Source of the DNA: Kibdelosporangium aridum
GTDB taxonomy: Bacteria > Actinomycetota > Actinomycetes > Mycobacteriales > Pseudonocardiaceae
Reading direction: 5' to 3'
Length of the DNA: 64,000 bases
NCBI RefSeq assembly: GCF_900176515.1
Contig: NZ_FWXV01000008.1
Span: forward strand, 434,001 to 498,000
The notes below the pieces were generated by a model. It worked only from the letters and a program-made list of their open reading frames with translations, ran no database searches and was not told the DNA's origin. Made by a program: the position numbers and the translations under genes. Shown one piece after another: positions 35,213 through 43,710 of this stretch (position 1 is the first letter of the stretch; each line of letters opens with the position of its first letter).

Positions 35213-35824
35213 ATGGGTCGTCTCCTGCTGGTGCTGGTCTTGGTGGCTGGTCTTGGAGCAGCCGGGCTCGCCCTGGGTGGCGTGTTCGACCAGCCGCCGG
35301 ACGCGTTCTGCCCGGACTCCCACGACAACGCGGAAGTCAAGGCCTCCTCGCTGCTGGACGGCGAGGTGGCGCCCATGTCGGCGACCGGGCCGCGTCCGAC
35401 GAAAGTCTTCGACGTCTACGACCGGGACTCCAGAGTGGAGGGTGCTGACCCCAACCCGCCCGAAGACGGCAAGATGTACGACGTCACGTACGAACTCGAA
35501 CAGAAAGCCTGGCAGGCGAAGAACCAGGTGCAGGTCGTGGTCTGCCAGTACCGTCACGGCATCGGTGAGGGCGAGGGTAAGCAGTGCACGGGCTACAACA
35601 ACCAACAGACGATCCCGGTGTTGGCAGCGACCTACACCTACAAGGTCTACGAGGCAGCCACCAAGACCCTGCTCACCACGTTCACTGTTCCCGGTTCCCT
35701 GGAGGACACCCTGTGCCCCAAGGTGATCACGTACGAGGCGGGCGATCAGCCACACCTCGCCGCGAGCCCCGACCACGCGGAGTTGGCCAACCGTCTCCGC
35801 CCGTACGTCGAGCCTGCTCAGTAG
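35213..35824 (+). CDS. Hypothetical secreted or membrane-anchored protein
   Basis: A 203-residue protein with an N-terminal hydrophobic segment (residues 4-22, LLLVLVLVAGLGAAGLALG) acting as signal or anchor. The exported part is acidic and polar, with four Cys (FCPD, VVCQY, KQCTGY, DTLCPK) that could form two disulfides. I recognise no family. It begins 3 bp after the AraC stop, so it is probably cotranscribed with the regulator. Confidence 0.65.
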   Translation: MGRLLLVLVLVAGLGAAGLALGGVFDQPPDAFCPDSHDNAEVKASSLLDGEVAPMSATGPRPTKVFDVYDRDSRVEGADPNPPEDGKMYDVTYELEQKAWQAKNQVQVVVCQYRHGIGEGEGKQCTGYNNQQTIPVLAATYTYKVYEAATKTLLTTFTVPGSLEDTLCPKVITYEAGDQPHLAASPDHAELANRLRPYVEPAQ

Positions 35825-35918
35825 CCACGTTGGGCCGTCTCGCGGATGGCAGCGATCAGGACGAGCAGGGCAGGGGCGAGTGCCACAGAGGCGACCCTGG
35901 TCCTTGGGCGCTTCCGGA

Positions 35919-36968
35919 TCACCCCGTTCCGCGAGCGCGGCCTCCTGTCGATGCGCTCCGGGACTCACGCCGCAGGGGTGGGCGACGCAACCAGGTCGCC
36001 CACCGCCAGAGCCATTCAAGGGGTCCTTGGTGGTATCGGCGAAGCCAGAGCGTGGACCAGATCCACTGAACTGTGAGGATGACTCCGGCGATGACAAGTA
36101 CAGTCCGGATGGACCAGGTTTCCGGCGGGCTGCCGAGTATGTTCCGGGTCGCCAGCACGAGAAGGGTGGCAGTCAGGTAGTTGGTCAGCGCCATCCGGCC
36201 CAATGGGGCGAACACCGTCTGGACGGCCTGCCGTAGCGGGCTTTTGAGCAGGAGCAGCAAGCCGCACACGTAAGTCCCGCCGAGCAGCAGTCCCGCTACG
36301 GTGAGGGCGAGGTGGAACGCCGGGTCAGTTGCCTGCAGACCGGCCTGCCACCACAGGGTGGGTGCGGCCGCGGCGGCGAGCCCGAGACCGAGCAACGCCG
36401 GGTGCCGTGTGGACTGCTCGATCCGGTCGATCACGCCGTATCGCACGAGGGTTGTCCCCAGCAGGAACAGCCCGGCAACAAGGGTGAACCTGCCGTCGCC
36501 GAGCATCAGCGACGCCCCGAGGAACGCGCCACCAAGTCCGGCGACGACCGCTCGCGGCAGCCAGGTGGACGGCAGCAGCACCAGGATGCCGACGACGGCG
36601 TACGTCGACAGGATGTCGCCGCGCCACAACAGAAGGAAATGCGCCGCACCGATCACAAGCAGGGCCAGCAGCCGACGCAGCAGTAGCAGTCGCGGGCTGG
36701 TGGTGCGGTCCGTGGATGCTCGCAGGAGCAACGAGAACCCGATCCCGAACAGCAGCGAGAAGATCGGGAAGAAACGCTGCACCACCAGCAGCCCGAGCCA
36801 GGCGTCCCCGCCGTCGTGGTGACCGGACGGTGCCTCGGAGATGACGACCGCGCCCGCGTTGGCGATCGGCTGGATGTTGGCGAGCAGGATCCCGCACAGC
36901 GCGAACCCGCGGATGACGTCGAGCGCCACGATCCGTCGGCGGCCGGGCACGAGGTCTTGAGTGGACAT
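35919..36968 (-). CDS. DUF418-domain membrane protein
   Basis: A 349-residue polytopic protein. The N-terminus RRIVALDVIRGFALCGILLAN, QRFFPIFSLLFGIGFSLLL and the C-terminal PLGRMALTNYLTATLL with WSTLWLRRYHQGPLEWLWR are the markers of the DUF418/YeiB family, which is related to acyltransferase-3 membrane proteins. About nine helices are visible. The start ATG 36968 (MSTQDL) has no clear ribosome site; 36977 is an alternative. The divergent gene is a sensor kinase. The function of the family is not established. Confidence 0.8.
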   Translation of the reverse strand: MSTQDLVPGRRRIVALDVIRGFALCGILLANIQPIANAGAVVISEAPSGHHDGGDAWLGLLVVQRFFPIFSLLFGIGFSLLLRASTDRTTSPRLLLLRRLLALLVIGAAHFLLLWRGDILSTYAVVGILVLLPSTWLPRAVVAGLGGAFLGASLMLGDGRFTLVAGLFLLGTTLVRYGVIDRIEQSTRHPALLGLGLAAAAAPTLWWQAGLQATDPAFHLALTVAGLLLGGTYVCGLLLLLKSPLRQAVQTVFAPLGRMALTNYLTATLLVLATRNILGSPPETWSIRTVLVIAGVILTVQWIWSTLWLRRYHQGPLEWLWRWATWLRRPPLRRESRSASTGGRARGTG

Positions 36969-37087
36969 AGGCGGCATCTTGTGCGCCCGCCCACAGTGGC
37001 CGCATCGGCTCAAAGCACAGTTGACCGGCATGCGGTCGTACTTTTGACCGATGCTGCGCAGGGCACGCCGTTTCGTAGCCTGACCGG

Positions 37088-38212
37088 GTGAGTGGGTGGA
37101 ACCGATCGGCCAGGGCGATGACCGATGTGGCGCTCGGCGTAGCGTTCGCGGCGCTGCTTGTGTATTGGGCGGCCAGGATTTCCGGCAGCTGGGGCGGAAC
37201 CTACTGGCAGTTCGACTTCGCCGCAGGGACAGTGGTATGCATCATCGCCCTGATGCGCCGACGTAACCTGGCGTACCTGGCTGTGGCGGGTTTGACGGTT
37301 GCCGCAGTGGCCGTTCTGGTGGCCCGTCTCGCCCATCTGCCGAGCCAGCCTGGTCCGGCGATGACCTTGGCGCTTACCGTCCTCGTGGCCGCCGCGATCA
37401 GGACACTTCAGCCGCTTCCGGCAAGCGTTGTCGCCGCCGCCGGTCTGGCAGTCGCCGCAGGCAGTGCGTTCACGGCCCACGATCCAGCCTCATCGCCGGT
37501 GATGGTGCTCAACGGCATGGGGTGGTTGGCTGCTGTCACGATCGGACTGCTCCGGCGACTGCGTGACAGCCGTCGACGGGCCGTGATCGAGAAGGTGCGC
37601 CGCGACGAACGGCTCGAGCTGGCGAGAGAACTGCACGACATCGTTGCCCACCACATCACCGGTGTCGTCTTGCGGACGCAGGCGGCAAGGATCGTCCGCC
37701 GTAAGCAACCGGAAGAGCTCGACGGCGCGCTGGCGGACATCGAGACTGCGGGATCCGAGGCGCTGACGGCGATGCGCCGTGTCGTCGGCCTGCTGCGTGA
37801 CGAAGACGTCACGGCGGGCTTGCTCGGGCCCGAACAGCTCAGCGAACTGGTCCGTCGCTTCACCAAGCACGGCCCGCGGGTACGCCTGCAACTGCCCGAG
37901 GGCGAGCCAGTGTGGCAGCCGGAGATCACCAGCACGGTCTACCGCATCGTGCAGGAGTCGCTGACCAACGTCTCGCAGCACGCCCCGCGCGCCCGCTCGG
38001 TCTCGGTCGACGTCAGCCAGGATCAGGATCGTGTCACTGTCGAGGTCGTTGACGATGCGCCACCGGCGCCCGCACTGCATCGCGCCGGATATGGACTTGT
38101 CGGCCTGCGCGAACGCGTCGAAGCACTCGACGGCGTGCTCTCGGCGGGCCCGCGTCCCGGCGGCGGCTGGTCCGTACTGGCCACGCTGCCCACTGTGATG
38201 AGGAAGCGCTGA
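37088..38212 (+). CDS. NarL-type sensor histidine kinase
   Basis: A 374-residue kinase with four hydrophobic N-terminal segments (residues 12-150) as membrane sensor. The dimerisation/phosphoacceptor helix has His183 in ARELHDIVAHH, and the HATPase domain at 270-374 has ITSTVYRIVQESLTNVSQHA and YGLVGLRERVEAL. This is the HisKA_3 family, pairing with NarL/LuxR response regulators. Its TGA stop overlaps the ATG of the response regulator (TGATG), so both are made together. The signal is unknown; there are no extracytoplasmic loops of any size. Confidence 0.92.
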   Translation: MSGWNRSARAMTDVALGVAFAALLVYWAARISGSWGGTYWQFDFAAGTVVCIIALMRRRNLAYLAVAGLTVAAVAVLVARLAHLPSQPGPAMTLALTVLVAAAIRTLQPLPASVVAAAGLAVAAGSAFTAHDPASSPVMVLNGMGWLAAVTIGLLRRLRDSRRRAVIEKVRRDERLELARELHDIVAHHITGVVLRTQAARIVRRKQPEELDGALADIETAGSEALTAMRRVVGLLRDEDVTAGLLGPEQLSELVRRFTKHGPRVRLQLPEGEPVWQPEITSTVYRIVQESLTNVSQHAPRARSVSVDVSQDQDRVTVEVVDDAPPAPALHRAGYGLVGLRERVEALDGVLSAGPRPGGGWSVLATLPTVMRKR

Positions 38213-38868
38213 TGACGATCACCGTACTGCTGGCTGACGATCAGGCAATGGTCCGCCGCGGCCTGCGGCTCATTCTGGAAGATCAGCCCGACATCACGGT
38301 GGTGGGCGAAGCCGCGGATGGCGCGGAGGCCGTGGCACTCGCCCGGCGGCTGTGCCCGGACGTGTGCCTCGTGGACATCCGGATGCCTCGCCTGGACGGC
38401 ATCGAAGTCGCCCGCGCCCTGGCCGGCCCGGGCGTGGCCAACCCGCTGCGGGTAGTCATGGTCACCACCTTCGACCTGGACGAGTACGTGTACGGCGCGC
38501 TGCGCGGCGGCGCCCTCGGTTTCGTCCTGAAGGACGCCGGCCCTGGCCTACTCGTCGAAGCCGTCCGCGCCGCCAACGCCGGCGACGCTCTGGTCTCTCC
38601 CTCGATCACCTTGCGGCTCCTGCGCCACATCACCGCCACCGAAAGAACAACACTCACCCACGCCACAAAGCCATTGTCCGAACGCGAGACCGAGGTGGTC
38701 CGTGCCATCGGCCGCGGCCGGACCAACCGGGAGATCGCCGCAGAACTGTTCATCTCCCTGAGCACCGTGAAAAGCCACGTGTCCGGAATCCAGAACAAGC
38801 TCGGCCTACGCAACCGCGTCGAAGTAGCCGCCTGGGCATGGGAAAACCAGATCATGCGAAGAACATGA
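38212..38868 (+). CDS. NarL/LuxR-family response regulator
   Basis: A 218-residue partner of the kinase. The receiver domain (1-120) has the acidic pocket LLADDQ, phosphoacceptor Asp55 in CLVDIRMPRLDG and Lys in GFVLKDA. The LuxR helix-turn-helix is at 150-215 (LSERETEVVRAIGRGRTNRE, LSTVKSHVSGIQNKL). The start overlaps the kinase stop by one base. The next gene, a membrane protein, is convergent, so the targets are not obvious from the neighbourhood. Confidence 0.93.
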   Translation: MTITVLLADDQAMVRRGLRLILEDQPDITVVGEAADGAEAVALARRLCPDVCLVDIRMPRLDGIEVARALAGPGVANPLRVVMVTTFDLDEYVYGALRGGALGFVLKDAGPGLLVEAVRAANAGDALVSPSITLRLLRHITATERTTLTHATKPLSERETEVVRAIGRGRTNREIAAELFISLSTVKSHVSGIQNKLGLRNRVEVAAWAWENQIMRRT

Positions 38869-38903
38869 CCAGCACAGTGAGATCACTTTCGCGCGCCCCT
38901 TGA

Positions 38904-39578
38904 TCAGCCGGACGCGGGCTGTGCTGTTCGTTGCGGCACAACGGCGACGACTCCCGCGACCAACGCCATGACCAGCCCGGCCATCATCAGCGCCGCCGAA
39001 CCGAAGCCGACCGAACTCAGCCGGGAGACCGTGCCTTCCAGGAACGCGATCGACATCACGATGCTGATCATGACCATGAACCGGTACCGCACGAGCGCCA
39101 CCAGCAAAGCCAGCACCGCGAAGGGGATCGGTCCCGGCCGGCTCAGGTCCCACCCGCCCATCCAGGCGTTGCCGACCGCGTAAACCAGCAGTCCCGACGA
39201 AGTGACCGTTACGGCGGTACGTTGCCCTACCTGCGGTTCCGATGAGCGCGTAACGGTCATCGCCACGACCGCGGCAATTACCGACACCACGAGTCCGGCG
39301 ACCATCACCCAGTTGCCGACCGCCACTATGTCCTTTGTGGAGGACAGGCCTCTGGTGAGCGAGCCGCTGTTCAGGCCGCCGTAAAAGATCCATGCCGACA
39401 TCGCGACCGCGCCCATGGACGCCCACCGTGACCGCCGTTCCAGCAGCAGGATGACGATCGCCCCCGCGATATAGATCAGCCCTGGTGGCAGGTACTGCGG
39501 CGCCGCCAGCCACTGCAGGCCGCTCCCGATCGCGGCGACCAGCTGTCCCACAAGAACTATCCACGCAATTCGTGTCAT
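38904..39578 (-). CDS. Hypothetical seven-helix membrane protein
   Basis: A 224-residue integral membrane protein with about seven hydrophobic segments (IAWIVLVGQLVAAIGSGL, LIYIAGAIVILLLE, MVAGLVVSVIAAVVAMTV, IPFAVLALLVALV, LMMAGLVMALVAGVVAVV). No motif of a known transporter or enzyme. ATG 39578 follows GGGAAT closely. Convergent to the two-component pair. Possibly a product of local stress regulation, but nothing shows it. Confidence 0.65.
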   Translation of the reverse strand: MTRIAWIVLVGQLVAAIGSGLQWLAAPQYLPPGLIYIAGAIVILLLERRSRWASMGAVAMSAWIFYGGLNSGSLTRGLSSTKDIVAVGNWVMVAGLVVSVIAAVVAMTVTRSSEPQVGQRTAVTVTSSGLLVYAVGNAWMGGWDLSRPGPIPFAVLALLVALVRYRFMVMISIVMSIAFLEGTVSRLSSVGFGSAALMMAGLVMALVAGVVAVVPQRTAQPASG

Positions 39579-39770
39579 ATTCCCACGATCCCCACGTCGT
39601 GGCGGCCACGAGTACGTCACGTGTGCCCATTCGATCTACGCCCGGTGACGTACATAAACCTGAATCATCAGTGGTACACGCCAGCTTCGCGGCACGGTTG
39701 TTAGGGAAGCTGGTTAGCGAGGGCTTGTTCGGGTAGCCCGACGCCATGGACCCGGTGGCACAGGCCCGGC

Positions 39771-40322
39771 GCATGGCCTCGTCACATGGCTGACACGCTC
39801 GACCGGCTGATGAGCGCCTACGGTTCCCAAGCGAAAGCTGTTGTCTGGGCGCACAACACGCACGTGGGTGATGCCCGGGCGACCGACATGGCGGCGGCCG
39901 GGATGGTGAACATCGGTCAGTTGGTGCGTGAACGGCACGCCCGGGACGGTGTGGTACTGATCGGCTTCGGCAGTCACCGCGGGAGTGTGATCGCGTCTGA
40001 CTTCTGGGGCGGGCCGGTGCGTCGCATGCCGGTGCCTGGCGCACGATCGGACAGCGTCGAGGATCTGCTGCACGAAGCCGTCCCGGATGACGACAGCCTG
40101 TTCGTGTTCCCGGATTCCTCATGGGCAAGCCAGGTTCGTGGACACCGGGCGATCGGAGTGGTCTACCACCCAAGCACAGAACGCACGAGCAACTACGTGC
40201 CGACGATCCTCGGCCAGAGGTACGACGCGTTCGTCCACTGTGACCACACCGATGCGCTGAATCCCTTGCACCAGTTCGAGCACGCGCAGAGCGAGTTGCA
40301 GACGTACCCGTCCGCCGAGTGA
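39771..40322 (+). pseudogene. Erythromycin esterase family, C-terminal fragment
   Basis: The reading frame from about 39771 (W-P-R-H-MADTLDRL) to 40322 matches the C-terminal 180 residues of the erythromycin-esterase/succinoglycan-biosynthesis family, with AVVWAHNTHVGDARATDM and GSHRGSVIASDFWG as typical segments. The family is about 400 residues, and the N-terminal half, with the first active-site His/Glu, is missing: the sequence upstream of 39771 is in frame but unrelated. ATG 39786 could open a short product without function. I read it as a 5'-truncated relic. Confidence 0.75.
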
Positions 40323-40593
40323 AACGAAGGGTGATCGACGACGCCTGCCGACGCGGCCGAGTTGATCGTGGCCAGCCATATGGCCCGAGCCTGCGACCTG
40401 GTGTCCAGGGTAGCCTTGCGGACCGCAGGTCAGCGGCTGATCCAGAACTGGTCGACGGCAACTCGCATCAGCAGCCCCTGGGGCGAACCCGTGCAACCCC
40501 ACATCACCAGCGGTGACCCAGTACGGGTCACCGCCGGTTTCCTGTGCTGGAACGAACATGGTCCAGTGGATGCCCGCGGCGGACCGGGAGTGC

Positions 40594-40941
40594 TCAGTAC
40601 GCCCGGACGTTCGGCCACGCCCTGTTGACCCGCACGGTGCACTCAGCTGATACCGTCCTGCGCTTCCCAGGGTCCACGCGGTACCACCTGGTGTGGTGGT
40701 CGCGGGTGATCGGCCCGACCCCGCAGTTGTAGCCCAGGCGCACCCAGCTCTTCCGGGTGCCGCCGGTGCAGTCCATCCACGCGGCCGTGTTGGCCCAATG
40801 GGGCGAGCAGCTGGCCAGGCTCTGGACGCCGATCGGGTCGGCATTGGCCGGCGCAGCGCCCAGGCCCGCCGCCAGCAACAGTGGGGTCACACCCAGTGCG
40901 GCCACCGCTCGCAGGCCTCTGCCGGTCTTTCGTAGCATCAT
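40594..40941 (-). CDS. Small secreted protein
   Basis: A 115-residue protein with a clear Sec signal peptide (residues 1-35: basic start LRKTGRGLR, core VAALGVTPLLLAAGLGAA, cleavage near ANA). The mature part, about 80 residues, has four Cys (ASCSP, MDCTGG, YNCGV, ECTV) and many Trp and Arg residues. ATG 40941 follows AAGGG. No family recognised; such small Cys-rich exported proteins are common in actinomycetes. The 270 bp to its left (40323-40593) hold no gene that I can support. Confidence 0.65.
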   Translation of the reverse strand: MMLRKTGRGLRAVAALGVTPLLLAAGLGAAPANADPIGVQSLASCSPHWANTAAWMDCTGGTRKSWVRLGYNCGVGPITRDHHTRWYRVDPGKRRTVSAECTVRVNRAWPNVRAY

Positions 40942-41106
40942 TTCATCCCTTCGGAAAGAATTCATACGTCAGGACAATGTGCGGTGCGAGATTTGTTCCT
41001 CAAAGGACGTTCAACGCGGTGAGCGAACGTCGATCTCTATCGTGAGAGCACGCTCTTCTCAGGTGGAACTGAACGCAACCCAGGTTGTCCGTCCATTGCC
41101 GTCCAG

Positions 41107-41125
41107 GTGTCCAAAATTTGGACAC
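41107..41125. promoter_or_regulatory. Perfect 19-bp palindrome upstream of HTH membrane protein
   Basis: GTGTCCAAAATTTGGACAC consists of two perfect 9-bp arms around one central base. It lies 50 bp before the start of the helix-turn-helix gene and in the gap to the divergent secreted-protein gene. It is probably an operator for the encoded DNA-binding protein or another dimeric regulator. Confidence 0.6.
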
Positions 41126-41174
41126 GGCCTGCCCAGTGGAACGTCCAACATGACATTTGACCTGCTGATACCCT

Positions 41175-42032
41175 GTGGAGGTGCATCGATCTGACCCGCA
41201 CGGAATACGCACGCGTGCGGACTTCAATCGTGAGCTGCGCGCCCTGCACCGGGCCAAAGGGCTGTCAATCCGCGTCCTCGCGGGCAGGTGCGGCTATTCA
41301 CACGGATCCGTGGGCAACTTTCTCAATCCAAAAGTGTGTGCCATACCCGACAACGAGGAGAAAGCCCGGCGACTGTTGCTCGCGATGGGCGCCACCGATG
41401 ACGAAACCGCGGCGTTCCTCGCCGCCCTGCTGCGGGTCAAGGAGGCCGAGACGCTCGATCGGCCACGCTCCGACGTGCGAGCGGCAGAGACCAGGAATCC
41501 GCGGACCTGGTGGATTGTCGCCTTCACCGCAGTACTGGCCGTCGTCGCGGTTGTGGTGATCTGGCTGAACACGGGCGATCAGGACCCGGCCCCGTCGACG
41601 TCGCCCGTGACGTTCACCGAGCCCCGACTCCTCGTCTCGCACGACGGCAGGTGCGTCGGCCCACGTGACGGCCGCGGAGACTACGACGTTCCGTTGGTGC
41701 TGATCGACTGCGCGCGCATACCGGACGGCGGCCGCTGGCGCCTCGAGAAGGTGGACGACGAGGACTACCGACTGGTCAATGACTACAACAGATGCCTCGG
41801 GGCGCACGACGCAACCGCCTATCAGGGCACCAAACAGCAACGGTTCGAGTGCCAGAGGCGTACTCACTTCTTCTGGCGGGTGCGGGTGCTACGGGACCAC
41901 GGTGGCGGGACGGCCATGACATTGTTCAACATCGGCCGCCAAGGCTGCCTGGACACTGAGGACGACAAGGTTGTTCTCTCGGCCACCTGCGACGAACGGC
42001 CGTCGCAGACGTTCATGGCCCGGCCGGAATAA
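41175..42032 (+). CDS. Membrane-anchored HTH protein with extracytoplasmic C-terminal domain
   Basis: A 285-residue protein in three parts. Residues 15-75 form an XRE-like helix-turn-helix (FNRELRALHRAKGLSIRVLA, YSHGSVGNFLNP). One membrane helix follows at about 112-132 (WWIVAFTAVLAVVAVVVIWL). The last 145 residues, outside the cell, contain six Cys and repeats such as GRCVGP, NRCLGA and QGCLDT that look like a ricin-B/beta-trefoil pattern. This would be a one-component transmembrane sensor. Two GTG starts (41175, 41181) are possible, neither with a ribosome site; TACCCT at 41169-41174 suggests leaderless reading. Confidence 0.7.
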   Translation: MEVHRSDPHGIRTRADFNRELRALHRAKGLSIRVLAGRCGYSHGSVGNFLNPKVCAIPDNEEKARRLLLAMGATDDETAAFLAALLRVKEAETLDRPRSDVRAAETRNPRTWWIVAFTAVLAVVAVVVIWLNTGDQDPAPSTSPVTFTEPRLLVSHDGRCVGPRDGRGDYDVPLVLIDCARIPDGGRWRLEKVDDEDYRLVNDYNRCLGAHDATAYQGTKQQRFECQRRTHFFWRVRVLRDHGGGTAMTLFNIGRQGCLDTEDDKVVLSATCDERPSQTFMARPE

Positions 42033-42329
42033 GCAAGTGCGGGCCGTGCTTGGACGACGGATGTCGTCCTTGTCGTCAGCTCAGCCAACTGTCAGCCGCG
42101 GCCGCCGTACGACCTCACCAGCAGCTCCGGTACGACTGGCCGGGCCGTCAACGCGATCGCAGCGCCGTGGGCGTGATGAATTCACCGGTCGCGCGCCCGT
42201 ACTCGTCGAGCATCCAACCGATTCGCTTGCTCGTGCGTAGGTTGATGCCGCTGTCGAGGATCTCCATCCACGGAAGTTTCGTGGCGAGGAGTTGCTCAAG
42301 ACGGACGCTGATCCGTGCCGAGCTCGCGC
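42033..42329. other. Gap with an unassigned minus-strand fragment
   Basis: No intact gene. On the minus strand a coherent peptide frame runs from about 42340 down to a TGA near 42147 (pieces such as RLEQLLATKLPWMEILDSG and WMLDEYGRATGEFI), but it has no start codon and is cut by the amidohydrolase relic on the other strand. I do not recognise it. It adds to the picture of a decayed region. Confidence 0.35.
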
Positions 42330-42808
42330 GGCATTCACGGCCCCGTCAAATCGCGGCACACGCGCAGGGGACCGCCGGGATCCTGGCCGCGATCCGGGGT
42401 GGCGTGGACAGTGTCGAGCACGGTTACGAGATCGACGACGAGGGCATTGAGCTGATGCTGGAACGGGGCACCTTCTTGGTCCCGACTCTCAGTGCCGCGT
42501 TGCGGGTTCCCGATCCGGCGGCGGTGCCGCCGTATTTGTACGAGAAGAAGGTCCGGTGGTCGGAGATCGCGCGCGAGAACGTTTCGAAGGCGATCCACGC
42601 GGCGGAGTTGCTAGGCCTCGCGAGCGAACTCGGCACCCTTGAGGTCGGCAAGGTCGCTGATTTCGTTGCGGTACCGGTAGACCCGCTGACCGACATCGCC
42701 ACGCTGGCTGATCCTGGCACGATCGAACTCGTCGTCAAGGACGGCATCATCGTCAAAGACCTGATGGGCACGACGGCGGGAGCCTCGGCCACCAGGGCAC
42801 GTATGTGA
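42330..42808 (+). pseudogene. Amidohydrolase (imidazolonepropionase-like) relic with internal deletion
   Basis: The frame carries two good blocks of a metal-dependent amidohydrolase. The first (42345-42600) has IAAHAQGTAGILAAIRGGVD, SVEHGYEIDDEG and FLVPTLSA. The second (42600-42720) has AAELLGLASELGTLEVGKVAD. In intact members some 45-50 residues containing the metal-binding TD(A/S)G motif lie between them; here they are missing with the frame kept. The N-terminal half with the HxH motif is also absent and there is no start codon. The gene cannot encode an active enzyme. Confidence 0.75.
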
Positions 42809-42833
42809 GATTGTTCCCGGGCGGCCCGTCGAT

Positions 42834-43710
42834 TCAGCGGGCCAGGTGCCGGCTGATCACCAGGCGCTGGATCTGGTTGGTGCCTTCGAAGATCTGCATG
42901 ACCTTGGCTTCGCGCATGTACCGTTCGACCGGGAAGTCCCGGGTGTAGCCGGCTCCGCCGAGCACTTGCACGGCGTCCGTGGTCACCTTCATCGCGGCGT
43001 CCGTGGCGACGAGCTTGGCGACACTGGCCAGCCGGCTGTAGGGACGTCTCGCGTCACGGCGGCGGGCAGCGTCCAGATAGGACGCGCGTGCGGAATCGAC
43101 CGCCGCGGCCATGTCCGCCAGGAGAAAGCCAAGTCCCTGATGGTCGGCGATCCTTCTGCCGAACGCGGTGCGCTCCTGCGCGTAGGCCACGGCGGCGTCC
43201 AATGCGGCCTGGGCGAGTCCGGTCGCCACGGCAGCGATACCTAGACGACCGGCGTCCAGCGCGGAGAACGCGATCGGCAGTCCCTGCCCTTCGGCGCCGA
43301 TCAGGCGGCCGGGTTCGAGCATCGCGCCGTCCCAGTGGGCCATCGTGGTCGGGATGGCGTGCAGGCCCATCTTCTGTTCCGGACGGTCGAACGTCAGGCC
43401 GTCGATCCGGCCGGGCGCCAGGAAGCAGGAAACGTCTTCGCCTGTGCGCGCGAACAGGGCGTAGCAGTCGGCTTTGCCGCCGTGGGTGATCCAGGCTTTG
43501 GTGCCGATGATCCGATAGCCCTCGGTCGTGCGCTCGGCGCGGCATTTCAGCGCGGCGGCGTCCGAGCCGGCGTGCGGTTCGGACAGCGAGTACCCGCCGA
43601 CCAGTTTCGTCCACGCGCGTGGCGAGTTCCTTGTCGGCGACCTCCCGTACGAGCGCGAGCAGGTCCTCGGCCTCTCGGCTGGGCAGCAAGCGATCAACGG
43701 TCACGACCAT
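42834..43710 (-). pseudogene. Acyl-CoA dehydrogenase, internal deletion and frameshift
   Basis: The start (ATG 43710, VVTVDRLLPSREAEDLLALV) gives the first 30 or so residues of an acyl-CoA dehydrogenase. At about 43605-43625 the frame changes and the sequence jumps to GGYSLSEPHAGSDAAALK, which in intact enzymes lies about 100-120 residues later. From there the family is complete to the C-terminus: THGGKADCYALF, the domain with AVAYAQERTAFGRRIADHQG, VLGGAGYTRDFPVERYMRE and FEGTNQIQRLVISR. The catalytic Glu region of this class is kept, but the N-terminal helical domain is lost. It overlaps the synthetase gene by 17 bp, as the third gene of an operon. Confidence 0.8.
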
